A stretch of DNA of 22,743 nucleotides from positions 1 to 22,743 of the forward strand of contig JBLNDJ010000053.1 of NCBI GenBank assembly GCA_050261515.1. Direction: 5' to 3'. The position numbers were made by a program, and so were the translations under genes. Under the pieces are notes generated by a model, which was not told where the DNA came from, did not search any database, and saw only the letters and a list, made by a program, of their open reading frames with translations. This DNA comes from JBLNDJ01 sp050261515 (GTDB lineage: Bacteria; Acidobacteriota; Terriglobia; Bryobacterales; Bryobacteraceae). Shown here piece after piece: positions 7,493 through 16,781 of this stretch; within the stretch, counting starts at the first letter, position 1; each line of letters begins with the position of its first letter.

Positions 7493-8652
7493 TGACGAGG
7501 CTTCTTTGGCTGGCGCCGGCGATCGCTTTGGGAGCGCTGGCGCAGGAAAAATCGGCGGTGACGCGGGAAGGCGCCTACTGGGTGGACACCGTCACGGGCT
7601 CGTTCGCGGTGGAGCGTTCCCTCAGCGTCTCGACGGTTGGTGCGGTGAGCGTGCAGGGCGTCTCGAGCCCGGGCGCCGTGACTTACTCGCTCAAGCGGCG
7701 CGCCAAGGCGGATAGCGCAGCGGCGGCCCGCGCCATACTCGACCGGATCGCGGTGCGGTCTTCGCAGCGGGGAGGCGCGGCCGTGATCGAGGTCAGCGTT
7801 CCCGGCGGCGGGCGCGCGTCGGCCGATCTGAATCTTGCAGTCCCGCGCGGGCTGCGCGAGACCGCGCTCGTGACCTCGAGCGGCCCGATTCGGGCGTTCG
7901 ATCTGGGCGGCGCGCTGCGGGCCGACACGCGCGGCGGCCCGATCGAGATCGACCGGATTCAGGGCGCGGTGACGGTGCGGACGGGCGGCGGCGCGGTGCG
8001 GCTCGGACGGATCGGCGGAAAGCTCGAGTGCTACTCGGGCGGCGGCCGCATATTCGCAGAGTCTCTGGGCGCCGACGCCTGGCTGAATACGGGGGGCGGC
8101 GAGATCCTGGTCCGCGAGGCGCGCGGGATGGTCCACGCACGCACGGCCGGCGGCAACATACGGGTCGAGCGCGCGACCCACGGCGTGCAGGTCGCGGCCG
8201 GGTCGGGGCTGATCGACGTGGTCGAGGCCGGCGGTCCCGTGGTGGCCGAAACCGGCGTGGGCTCGATCAAGATCCGCTCGTCGAGCAACGTGCAATGCAA
8301 TTCCGGAGCGGGCACCATCCACGTTCAAGCCGTCTCGGGCGCGCTGCGCGCGGCCACGCGGTCCGGCAGCATCGTCGCGGACCTGTCGGGCGCACGTCAA
8401 CTGGAGACTTCCAGCCTCACCACGAACGCCGGTGACATAACGGTGTTGATTCCGTCTAACCTTCCGGTGACCGTAGAAGCCGTCAACAGCACGCCGGGGA
8501 TGAACCGGATCATCTCGGATTTCGCGGAAATCCGCCCGCGGGCGGAACGCGAGAACGGGAGATCGGCGGCCCATGGCTCGCTTGGTGGAGGCGGGCCGGT
8601 CCTGCGTTTGACGACCGCGGCGGGGACGATCTATCTGCGGCGTGAGAAATAG
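7492..8652 (+). CDS. Exported DUF4097-like beta-rich protein
   Basis: A 386-residue protein with a short signal peptide (MTRLLWLAPAIALGALAQE), probably exported. After about residue 120 it becomes a long series of short Gly-rich beta repeats (TRGGPIEIDRI, TGGGAVRLGRI, SGGGRIFAES, TGGGEILVREA, TAGGNIRVERA, and so on), the pattern of the DUF4097/adhesin-like beta-solenoid family. No enzyme motif is visible. It is translationally coupled to the anti-sigma gene and 11 nt ahead of the PDZ gene, so it belongs to the same stress operon. DUF4097 proteins are often found beside ECF/anti-sigma genes, but their function is not established. It might be a surface scaffold or part of the signal sensed by the HEAT domain; that is conjecture. 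Confidence 0.8.
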   Translation: MTRLLWLAPAIALGALAQEKSAVTREGAYWVDTVTGSFAVERSLSVSTVGAVSVQGVSSPGAVTYSLKRRAKADSAAAARAILDRIAVRSSQRGGAAVIEVSVPGGGRASADLNLAVPRGLRETALVTSSGPIRAFDLGGALRADTRGGPIEIDRIQGAVTVRTGGGAVRLGRIGGKLECYSGGGRIFAESLGADAWLNTGGGEILVREARGMVHARTAGGNIRVERATHGVQVAAGSGLIDVVEAGGPVVAETGVGSIKIRSSSNVQCNSGAGTIHVQAVSGALRAATRSGSIVADLSGARQLETSSLTTNAGDITVLIPSNLPVTVEAVNSTPGMNRIISDFAEIRPRAERENGRSAAHGSLGGGGPVLRLTTAAGTIYLRREK

Positions 8653-8663
8653 GGAGGCACGAT

Positions 8664-9800
8664 ATGAAACGCGCTTTTGGTTTTGTGGTTTTGGTGGTTG
8701 GAGCCGCGGGCGTCGCGGCGGCCCAGGACTTCGCCGCGCGCGCCGCGGCGGCGCCAGCCGACGAGGCATTCGCCATCGGGGCCGCGCCGGCGATCATCGT
8801 GCAGACGGCGCCGGTCCCACCCACGCCGGCCGTCCCACCGGCTCCGGCCGCGCCGGCGATCATCGCGCAGGCGGCACCGGTCCCGCCCACGCCGCCCGTC
8901 CCTCCGGCGCCTCCGGTTCTGCCATCGGACTGGTATGCGTGGGGCAAGGGCAGCTGGCTCGGCATCGGCGTCCAGGAAGTGGACGACGAACGCGCCAAAG
9001 AACTCAAGCTCCCGGAAGCGCGCGGAGTCGAAGTGACCACGGTCGCCGGCGACAGCCCCGCTTCGAAGGCGGGCATCAAGGTAAACGATGTCGTGACGGA
9101 GTACAACGGCGAAAGGGTCGAGGGCGTCGAACAGTTTGTGCGTATGGTTCGTGAAACGCCTCCCGGGCGGCGCGTTAAGCTCACGGTGAACCGCGGCGGT
9201 GCGAGCCAGACCTTGACGGCGACGGTAGGAGACCGCAAGCAGTCCTTCGCAGGGTTCCAGCGCGATATGCGGAAGATGAATGAAGAACTGGGCCGCCAGT
9301 TCGGACCCGATTCGAAATTCCAGCGCGATATGCAGAAGCTCCAACAAGAGCTCGGCAGAATGCGGGTCGACGTGGACGATCTGCCGCAAGGGCCCATGGG
9401 ATGGAAAAACCGCGCGCTCGGCGTCGAGGCGGAACCGGTCGGCGAGCAACTTGCCGAGTTCTTCGGAGTGAAGGAGGGCGTGCTTGTGCGCTCGGTGGTG
9501 AAGGACTCGCCCGCGGAGAAAGCGGGCGTCAAGGCGGGCGACGTCATCACGCGCATCGGCGATACGAGCGTGGCCCGCCCGGGCGATATTTCGCGGACCG
9601 TGCGGCAGGCCGCGCCGGGCAAGGCACTGCCGCTGACCGTCGTAAGAAACAAGCAGCAGATGACGCTGAACGTGACCGTCGAACCCAGATCTTCAGGCGA
9701 GGCCGCGCCGCGCCCGCCGCGCCCGCCGCGGCCAACGCGCAATTTCATCGCGCCGCCGGTGCACGGCCGCCTGGTAGCTATCCCTCAAAACACCCTGTAG
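8664..9800 (+). CDS. Exported double-PDZ protein without protease domain
   Basis: A 378-residue protein with a signal peptide (MKRAFGFVVLVVGAAGVAAAQ), a Pro/Ala-rich linker at 41-88, PDZ 1 at about 98-190 (WLGIGVQEVDDE, GVEVTTVAGDSPASKAGIKVNDVV), a helical linker at 194-238 and PDZ 2 at about 250-341 (GVLVRSVVKDSPAEKAGVKAGDVI). The PDZ pair resembles the C-terminal half of DegP/DegQ, but there is no trypsin-like domain or catalytic Ser. It is therefore probably a binding or chaperone-like factor in the periplasm. Both linkers are tandem duplications: a 22-residue Pro-rich unit and a 21-residue FQRDM(R/Q)K...ELGR unit. Strong ribosome site GGAGG at 8653-8657 lies 6 nt before the ATG. It is the last gene of the sigma operon, followed by a terminator. 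Confidence 0.88.
   Translation: MKRAFGFVVLVVGAAGVAAAQDFAARAAAAPADEAFAIGAAPAIIVQTAPVPPTPAVPPAPAAPAIIAQAAPVPPTPPVPPAPPVLPSDWYAWGKGSWLGIGVQEVDDERAKELKLPEARGVEVTTVAGDSPASKAGIKVNDVVTEYNGERVEGVEQFVRMVRETPPGRRVKLTVNRGGASQTLTATVGDRKQSFAGFQRDMRKMNEELGRQFGPDSKFQRDMQKLQQELGRMRVDVDDLPQGPMGWKNRALGVEAEPVGEQLAEFFGVKEGVLVRSVVKDSPAEKAGVKAGDVITRIGDTSVARPGDISRTVRQAAPGKALPLTVVRNKQQMTLNVTVEPRSSGEAAPRPPRPPRPTRNFIAPPVHGRLVAIPQNTL
8784..8915 (+). repeat. 66-bp tandem duplication in the Pro-rich linker
   Basis: Two adjacent copies (8784-8849 and 8850-8915) each begin GCGCCGGCGATCATCG and encode APAIIVQTAPVPP... and APAIIAQAAPVPP.... The copies have diverged at several positions, so the duplication is not very recent. 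Confidence 0.8.
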
Positions 9801-9813
9801 AACACTTCTGTCC

Positions 9814-9850
9814 ACGGCCGCTCCCGGAAGCTCGGGGGCGGCCGTTTTTT
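9814..9850 (+). terminator. Intrinsic terminator of the ECF sigma operon
   Basis: ACGGCCGC (9814-9821) pairs with GCGGCCGT (9838-9845), and the stem continues inward with CCCG/CGGG around a short loop. The T run 9845-9850 (then CTTT) follows. This is the only canonical intrinsic terminator I found in the window. Confidence 0.92.
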
Positions 9851-9920
9851 CTTTCGCGTTTCTCGCCCCGCCAACGATGCTAGATTGAAAATAAGTTTTC
9901 ATCGGAGGGGCACCGGGGCC

Positions 9921-11258
9921 ATGACGCACGCGTCCGGGCTACGCGAACCGTATGTCGGTCCGCTGCAGAAAGTCGCTTTTCTCGCGCTTCTGCTGTTCCT
10001 TTTCCTGCTGCACAGCCGCGTTTTCGATCTCGCTTTCAGCAAGCTGCACATCCCGATTTTGACCCTCTACATCGCGGTCGCGGCGGCGTTGCTGGGCGGC
10101 GGTTTTTTTCGCGCGTTTTCGAACCGCATCGGCATCCTTCTTCTGATGATGACCGGGTGGATGATGCTCGCCGTGCCCTTCAGCGTGTGGCCGGGCGGCA
10201 GCGCCCTCATCGTGAGGAACTGGGGCAAGATGATGCTCGTTTACGTCGTGACCGCCGGCCTGATCTCCACCTTCGGGCAATTCCGCCGTACGATCCACGT
10301 GCTCGCGTTCGCCATCCTGGTGCTGGCGGTGACGGCGCTGGCGTTTGGCGATACGGCGCAGGGCCGGCTGGTGCTGGCGCGCGGGCGGTTCGCCAACCCG
10401 AACGACCTCGGACAAATTCTGCTGATGGGCTTCCCGTTCTGGTGGTATATCGCCACGAACAGGAAGCTCAAGCGCTCGCGCAGGGTGCTGGCGATTCTGG
10501 CGCTGATTCCGATCTTCACGGCGATGGCGAAGACCGGGTCGCGGGGCGCGCTGATTGCGGCGGCCGCCGTCGGCCTCGTGCTGTTCTGGCGATCTTCGGT
10601 CAGCCGCAAGATCCTGATCGCCGTGGGAGTCCTCATTCTGGTGACGTTTGCGGCCGTCTTCCTGCCCGAGGCCACCAAGGCGCGTTATTTCACGTTCTTC
10701 TCGTCGAACGAGACGGACCTTCGCGATGACATCGAGGCGGACATCGAGACCAGCGCCGTCAGCTCGACGCAGAGCCGGTGGAACCTGCTCAAAGACAGCA
10801 TCGCGCTCACGTGGCTGCACCCGATGTTCGGCGTCGGCCCGGGGCAGTTCCCGGCGGCGCAGGACCAGTATTCGTGGAAGGTTCGCAACCATAAGGGCCA
10901 CTGGCAGGTCACGCACAACACGTTTACGGAGTTCTCGAGCGAGGACGGAATCCCGGTGCTGATCTTCTACTGCCTGGCACTGTACTTCGCGTTCCGCTCG
11001 GCGCGCCTGCCGAAAGGAGCTCCGCCCGGCGACGGCGGCGAGGCCGCCTCGGCCTCGTTCTGCCTGCGGCTATCCCTGCTATCGTACTTGGTGTCATCCA
11101 TGTTCGGAAGCTTCGCGTACCAGACGCAATTCATCGTGCTCGCCGGCCTGTCGGTAGCGTTCGCGCGCGTGGGCGGAGGCGAACTCGCGCGCGCGGCCCA
11201 AAGCAAGACCGCACAACAGCCGCAACTGGTGTACATGGCCCGGGGAGCCCGCGCGTAA
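9921..11258 (+). CDS. O-antigen ligase/polymerase family membrane protein
   Basis: Polytopic inner-membrane protein of 445 residues with about ten hydrophobic segments, in the Wzy/WaaL superfamily that joins or polymerises glycan repeat units on the outer face of the membrane. Typical family signatures are RFANPNDLGQILLMGFPFWW, KTGSRGALIA, FGVGPGQF and the large external loop with VTHNTFTEFSSEDG (His about 332), expected to be functionally important. Sequence style and neighbours suggest the exosortase-A-associated O-ligase subgroup; this is a judgement by eye. I chose ATG at 9921, preceded by GGAGG at 9904-9908, over a TTG at 9885. It is the first gene of a three-gene operon, 70 nt after the terminator of the sigma operon and 4 nt before the amidotransferase. 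Confidence 0.87.
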   Translation: MTHASGLREPYVGPLQKVAFLALLLFLFLLHSRVFDLAFSKLHIPILTLYIAVAAALLGGGFFRAFSNRIGILLLMMTGWMMLAVPFSVWPGGSALIVRNWGKMMLVYVVTAGLISTFGQFRRTIHVLAFAILVLAVTALAFGDTAQGRLVLARGRFANPNDLGQILLMGFPFWWYIATNRKLKRSRRVLAILALIPIFTAMAKTGSRGALIAAAAVGLVLFWRSSVSRKILIAVGVLILVTFAAVFLPEATKARYFTFFSSNETDLRDDIEADIETSAVSSTQSRWNLLKDSIALTWLHPMFGVGPGQFPAAQDQYSWKVRNHKGHWQVTHNTFTEFSSEDGIPVLIFYCLALYFAFRSARLPKGAPPGDGGEAASASFCLRLSLLSYLVSSMFGSFAYQTQFIVLAGLSVAFARVGGGELARAAQSKTAQQPQLVYMARGARA

Positions 11259-11262
11259 CGCC

Positions 11263-13199
<1,937 letters not shown>

Positions 13200-13203
<4 letters not shown>

Positions 13204-14423
13204 AAATTCTTTGGGTCAACACCAACTTCCTTCATCCCACGACGAAGGGCGGGCAGATCCGCACGCTCGAAATCCTGCGGCATCTGAAGCGCCGGCATGA
13301 GATTCACTACGTGGCGATCGAAGATCCGGCGCATCCCGAGGCCGCCGCTCAGGCCGCCGAATACTGCGCGCGCGCCTATCCATTCCGTCACAGGATTCCG
13401 CCGAAGAAATCGGTAGCGTTCGCGCGCATGTTTGTCGAAAGCTGGTTTTCGGAGATGCCGCTGGCAGTCAGCCGCTTCCACTCGCCCGCGCTCGGCGACT
13501 TGCTCCGCGACCTGATCCGCAAGGAACGCTTCGACCGCGCCGTGGTCGATCACCTGGCTCCGACGGCCTATTTCCCCGATCTCGAGCACAGCCTGTTGTT
13601 CCAGCACAATGTCGAGACGATGATCTGGCGAAGGCACGCCGAGTACGCCCCGGACCCGCTGCGCCGCTACTACTTCCGCCGGCAGGCCGAGCGCATGTTC
13701 GAATACGAGCGGCGCGCCTGCCGCGTAGCCGGCCACATCGTCGCGGTATCGGGCGTCGATGCCTCCACCATGCGGAAGCTGTTCGGCGTCGAGCGGATCT
13801 CCGAAATCCCGACCGGCGTGAACGTCGAGTACTTCTCCCCGCCGCCCGAGCCTGTGCGCGGAGCCGAGCTCGTCTTCGTCGGCTCGATGGACTGGCTGCC
13901 GAACATCGACGGCGTCGCGTGGTTCGTCCGCGAAGTGTGGCCGGCCATCCGCAGCCGCAGGCCGCAAACGACGCTCGCCATCGTGGGCCGCACGCCGCCG
14001 CCGAAGATCGTCGCGCTCGCCGGCCAGCCGAACATTTCCGTGACCGGCACCGTGCCCGACGTGCGCCCGTATTTCTGGGGCTCGGCCGTGTCGATTGTCC
14101 CGCTGCGCATCGGCGGCGGCACGCGGCTGAAGATCTACGAGGCAATGGCGGCCAGGTCGCCCGTGGTTTCGACCACCGTTGGGGCCGAGGGTTTGCAGAT
14201 CGATCCGCCGCGAGACATACGCATCGCCGATGCGCCCGGCGATTTCGCCGCCCAGTGCCTCGAGCTGCTCGAAAATCCGGCCGCGCGCGCCGAGATGGCG
14301 GACCGCGCCTGGAGCATGGTGAGCCGGAACTTTTCCTCCGGGCGCGTGGCCGAGCGCTTCTCCGAGACGCTCGAACAGGCGCCCGCGCTCGCGTGTCCGG
14401 TTCCGTACACGGCAGTTCCATAA
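13200..14423 (+). CDS. GT-B glycosyltransferase (family 4 type)
   Basis: Cytoplasmic sugar transferase of 407 residues. The N-terminal Rossmann half begins MKILWVNTNFLHPTTKGGQIRT, with the glycine-rich acceptor loop. The donor-binding half contains ELVFVGSMDWLPNIDGVAWF, TGTVPDVRPYFWGSAVSIVPL and GGGTRLKIYEAMA (Glu314) then SPVVSTTVGAEGL, the usual nucleotide-sugar site of GT4 enzymes. The N-terminus and gene order recall the PEP-CTERM/exosortase-A-associated sugar transferase group (TIGR03087), from memory only. ATG at 13200 overlaps the amidotransferase stop (ATGA). The stop codon lies inside a long inverted repeat. Sugar and linkage specificity cannot be read from the sequence. Confidence 0.88.
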
Positions 14424-14431
14424 CCGGACAC
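14393..14431 (+). repeat. 10-bp perfect inverted repeat across the glycosyltransferase stop
   Basis: GTGTCCGGTT (14393-14402) and AACCGGACAC (14422-14431) are perfect reverse complements separated by 19 nt; the TAA stop overlaps the second arm. The loop holds a small CCGT/ACGG hairpin. No T-run follows. It could be a transcript-end structure or a factor-independent pause site. Confidence 0.5.
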
Positions 14432-14471
14432 CTCGGATTCCCTAAGCCGCTCATTCCAAGTCAATTCCAAT

Positions 14472-14487
14472 TGGCGAAAAAACTGCG
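14472..14487 (+). promoter_or_regulatory. Sigma-54-type (-24/-12) promoter candidate
   Basis: TTGGCGAAAAAACTGCG carries the invariant GG (14473-14474) and GC (14485-14486) at exactly 10-nt separation. It fits TGGC-N8-TGC well, with C in place of the first T of the -12 TTGC. Transcription would begin near 14498, about 34 nt before the small ORF. TTGGCG with TATGCC 16 nt on is a weaker sigma-70 alternative at the same place. Confidence 0.5.
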
Positions 14488-14520
14488 TTTCATATGCCAG
14501 GCCTGAGCGTTTAAAGAGAT

Positions 14521-14526
14521 AGGAGG
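14521..14526 (+). promoter_or_regulatory. Shine-Dalgarno site of the small membrane protein
   Basis: AGGAGG lies 5 nt before the ATG at 14532 and is one of the strongest ribosome sites in a window where many starts lack one. It supports the short ORF as a real gene. Confidence 0.8.
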
Positions 14527-14531
14527 TCGCG

Positions 14532-14741
14532 ATGGAAAAGTTGCTCAACGCATTGCGGCGGAATCCGGACGTGGTTGCGATCGCGGTGCTCTGCCTGACC
14601 CTGGGCATCGGACGGCACGTGCAGTGCGCGCGGGTCGCCTGGTCGCACCCCGGAGCGCCGGTGCGAATTCACTGGGTTCGCAGCACGCCCGCGCCCCTCG
14701 AGCTTCCCGCGCCGCCCGCAGTGCCCGAATTTTGCCGCTAG
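14532..14741 (+). CDS. Small single-pass membrane protein, unknown function
   Basis: A 69-residue protein with a perfect ribosome-binding site. It has a basic, amphipathic N-terminus (MEKLLNALRRNPD), one hydrophobic segment at about 14-27 (VVAIAVLCLTLGIG) and a Pro/Ala-rich tail ending PAPPAVPEFCR. The two Cys (about 32 and 68) could pair or coordinate something if exported. It has no PEP-CTERM signal and no family I recognise. It follows the polysaccharide operon but has its own promoter-like sequence of the sigma-54 type, so it may be controlled separately, perhaps by an NtrC-type regulator such as the one at 1450-2826. Its TAG stop directly abuts the stop of the converging gene. Existence is fairly secure; function is unknown. 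Confidence 0.68.
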   Translation: MEKLLNALRRNPDVVAIAVLCLTLGIGRHVQCARVAWSHPGAPVRIHWVRSTPAPLELPAPPAVPEFCR

Positions 14742-15368
14742 TCAGTCCTTACCAAGAACCTTTGCGCCCAGCGCGCCGCCGATCAGCGGGAACAGCGTAA
14801 ACAAAACGAACAGCACCACCAGCGCCGTCAGAATCTGCGTCGCCAGCCCGAGCGGGGTCTGTAACGTGGCAAGCATCTGGTCGAGCGTTTCCGGCGGAAA
14901 CGGGTAGCGGCTCATCTGGTCACGCATGCGATTGGAAAAATCCGGCTGGCGGACGGCGCTGAGAAATCCGAACGTGAACGGAAGGCTGAACAAAAAAAAC
15001 GCAAGCAGGCCCGTGAGCCATCCCATCTTCGCGCCGCCGCGGACCGTAATCGACTCGCCGCTGCGCCGGTGGTACAGGTAGACGCCGAGGAACCCCGCGG
15101 CAACCAGCCAGATGGGGCAGGCCTCGAACAGCAGCAGATTCAGCAGCAGCGACACCAGAGCGGCGAAAAATCCGATACGAAACGCGAGCGGATTGCGGAA
15201 CCCGATCGCGGGGCGGACGGGCGCCGGCGCGATGGGCGCCGGGGGAGGCGGCGCCGCGGGCTCTTCGACGGGAGCCGGCAGCAGTTCCTCCCTCTGGGGC
15301 TTGCCGCATTTGTGGCAAAACCAGGCATCGGGAGGAAGTTCGGCGCCGCATGTGCAGAAGTCGGGCAC
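14742..15368 (-). CDS. Zinc-ribbon membrane protein, unknown function
   Basis: A 208-residue protein starting with a small zinc ribbon (C5-x-C7...C18-x2-C21, in FCTCGAELPPDAWFCHKCG), then a Pro/Ala linker (about 30-50), then three or four hydrophobic segments, including FFAALVSLLLNLLLF, LTGLLAFFLFSLPFTFGFL and ILTALVVLFVLFTLFPL. The loop between the last two is amphipathic (MRDQMSRYPFPPETLDQML). The architecture, ribbon in the cytoplasm plus membrane anchor, occurs in many poorly characterised bacterial proteins; no catalytic motif is visible. I start it at GTG 15368, 4 nt after the TAA of the upstream gene, because the ribbon begins there. Readable sequence further upstream in this frame overlaps that gene and looks non-coding. 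Probably co-transcribed with the DUF2085 gene. Confidence 0.75.
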   Translation of the reverse strand: MPDFCTCGAELPPDAWFCHKCGKPQREELLPAPVEEPAAPPPPAPIAPAPVRPAIGFRNPLAFRIGFFAALVSLLLNLLLFEACPIWLVAAGFLGVYLYHRRSGESITVRGGAKMGWLTGLLAFFLFSLPFTFGFLSAVRQPDFSNRMRDQMSRYPFPPETLDQMLATLQTPLGLATQILTALVVLFVLFTLFPLIGGALGAKVLGKD

Positions 15369-15372
15369 ACGC

Positions 15373-15753
15373 TTAGTTTGACGCAGTGCGTTCGCGCGAG
15401 GCAAATGCGAGCAATTCGGATGCGGCCGGCCACGCGAGCGCGAAGCCGAGCACCGCGCGCGGAACGTTGGGCGCCGCGCCGAGCAGCCAGTCCGCAAAGT
15501 TGAGCGCCGCAAGCGCCCACAGCGCCTTCCGCGGCAGGCGAAGCGGCCGCGCCGCCGCGAGCCATAATCCCGCGTACGCGCCCAGGCAGCGCGCGCAAAC
15601 CGGCAGCGGGCTTCCCATCCACCAGAACGAGCGAGCTTCGGACTGGTGGCACACGGCCGAGAAGGCGAACCGTGCGGCCGGGACCAGCGGCGCGGCGAAC
15701 ACCGCTGCCAGCAGGACCGCGGCGCACACGAAGATAACAAGGCGGAGTTGCAC
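15373..15753 (-). CDS. DUF2085 family membrane protein
   Basis: A 126-residue protein with about three or four membrane segments. The family signature is present: AVCHQ (35-37 CHQ), RSFWWMGSPLPVCARCLGAYAG (C53-A-R-C56). The conserved Cys, His and Arg suggest a metal or cofactor site at the membrane face, but no function is established for the family as far as I know. No ATG precedes the conserved part. GTG at 15753 gives the natural length, and TTG at 15759 is an alternative. No Shine-Dalgarno is visible. It is first in a two-gene unit with the zinc-ribbon protein and divergent from the dehydrogenase gene, with only 25 bp between the starts. Confidence 0.78.
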   Translation of the reverse strand: MQLRLVIFVCAAVLLAAVFAAPLVPAARFAFSAVCHQSEARSFWWMGSPLPVCARCLGAYAGLWLAAARPLRLPRKALWALAALNFADWLLGAAPNVPRAVLGFALAWPAASELLAFASRERTASN

Positions 15754-15764
15754 TTCCAAGCATT

Positions 15765-15770
15765 TATGAT
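15765..15770 (+). promoter_or_regulatory. -10 box very close to the dehydrogenase start
   Basis: TATGAT at 15765-15770 ends 8 nt before the ATG at 15779, so a transcript would begin at about 15777. I see no good -35 at normal spacing, so this is tentative. Confidence 0.3.
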
Positions 15771-15778
15771 AGAGAAAA

Positions 15779-16753
15779 ATGCCCGCCTCGACGACGACCC
15801 TCCTGGTTCTCGGTGATCCCCTCGACCCGCACCTCGCGATGCTCAGCCGTCTCCCGGGCCGGCCGCGAGTCGTTACCGGCCGCCGTCCGGAGGCGTTCAC
15901 GGAAGCCGCGCCGGCCGCCGACGCGATGCTTTCGTGGTTCGCAGCACGCGACCTGATCGAGCCCGTGCTCGCCATGTCGCCGCGCGTGCGGTGGATTCAT
16001 TCTTCCTCGGTGGGCGTCGAGGCGGTGCTGTTTCCCGCTCTCATCGAGAGCGATATTACGCTGACGCACGCGCGCGGCGCGTTCAGTCCCGCTCTCGGTG
16101 AGTTCGTCATCGCGGCGATGCTCCACTTCGCGAAGGACCTGCCCCGTATGGAGCGCTCGCGCCGGGAAGGCCGCTGGGACCAGTTCGACGTGGACATGCT
16201 CGAAGGCGCGACGCTCGGCATCGTGGGCTACGGCGACATCGGCCGCGCCATCGCGCAGCGCGCCCGCGCCTTCGGAATGCGTATCTTCGCGCTTCGGCGG
16301 CATCGCGAGCGCTCCTGCGGCGACCCGCTGGTCGATCGCGCCTTCGCGGCCGAGGAACTGCGCGAGATGCTCGCGGCCTGCGATTACGTCGCCGCCGCGC
16401 TGCCGCTGACGCCCGAAACTCGCGGGCTGATCGGCGAGCGGGAGCTGGCCGTCATGAAATCTTCGGCCGTCCTGGTCAACGTAGGCCGCGGCCCTTCGAT
16501 CGATGAGGCCGCGCTCGTCCGCGCGCTCGAACGAAAACAAATCCGCGGGGCCGCGCTCGATGTCTTCGACCAGGAGCCGCTCCCGGCGGGGCACCCGTTC
16601 TACCGCCTTGAAAACGTGCTGCTCTCGCCGCACACGGCGGACCATACGGCAGGGTGGCTCGAGCGGTCGATGGAGGTGTTCCTGGCGAATTTCGAGCGCT
16701 TCCAGGAGGGCAAGCCGCTCCTGAACGTAGTGGACAAGCGCCTCGGATACTAG
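15779..16753 (+). CDS. D-2-hydroxyacid dehydrogenase (NAD(P)-dependent)
   Basis: Cytoplasmic oxidoreductase of 324 residues that interconverts 2-keto acids and D-2-hydroxy acids. The nucleotide-binding domain has GYGDIG (150-155). The catalytic trio is visible: R237 (VNVGRGPSIDE), E266 (DVFDQEPLP) and H285 (SPHTADHT). Length is normal. The substrate-binding part (residues 1-110) includes the SSSVGVEAVL substrate loop but does not by itself tell glyoxylate/hydroxypyruvate from other substrates. Context offers only a weak hint: glycine cleavage genes lie nearby, so glyoxylate or hydroxypyruvate reduction is possible. It is divergent from the DUF2085 gene, and the peroxidase gene follows after 28 nt, probably on the same transcript. 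Confidence 0.9.
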   Translation: MPASTTTLLVLGDPLDPHLAMLSRLPGRPRVVTGRRPEAFTEAAPAADAMLSWFAARDLIEPVLAMSPRVRWIHSSSVGVEAVLFPALIESDITLTHARGAFSPALGEFVIAAMLHFAKDLPRMERSRREGRWDQFDVDMLEGATLGIVGYGDIGRAIAQRARAFGMRIFALRRHRERSCGDPLVDRAFAAEELREMLAACDYVAAALPLTPETRGLIGERELAVMKSSAVLVNVGRGPSIDEAALVRALERKQIRGAALDVFDQEPLPAGHPFYRLENVLLSPHTADHTAGWLERSMEVFLANFERFQEGKPLLNVVDKRLGY

Positions 16754-16781
16754 CATCCGTGCGCGCGTTCGTGTCATCTAT

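Noticed and set aside
14472..14742. PEP-CTERM protein under PrsR-type sigma-54 control
   Set aside because: The small protein has no C-terminal PEP motif, membrane helix or basic tail, and the response regulator here resembles general AtoC/NtrC proteins rather than PrsR.
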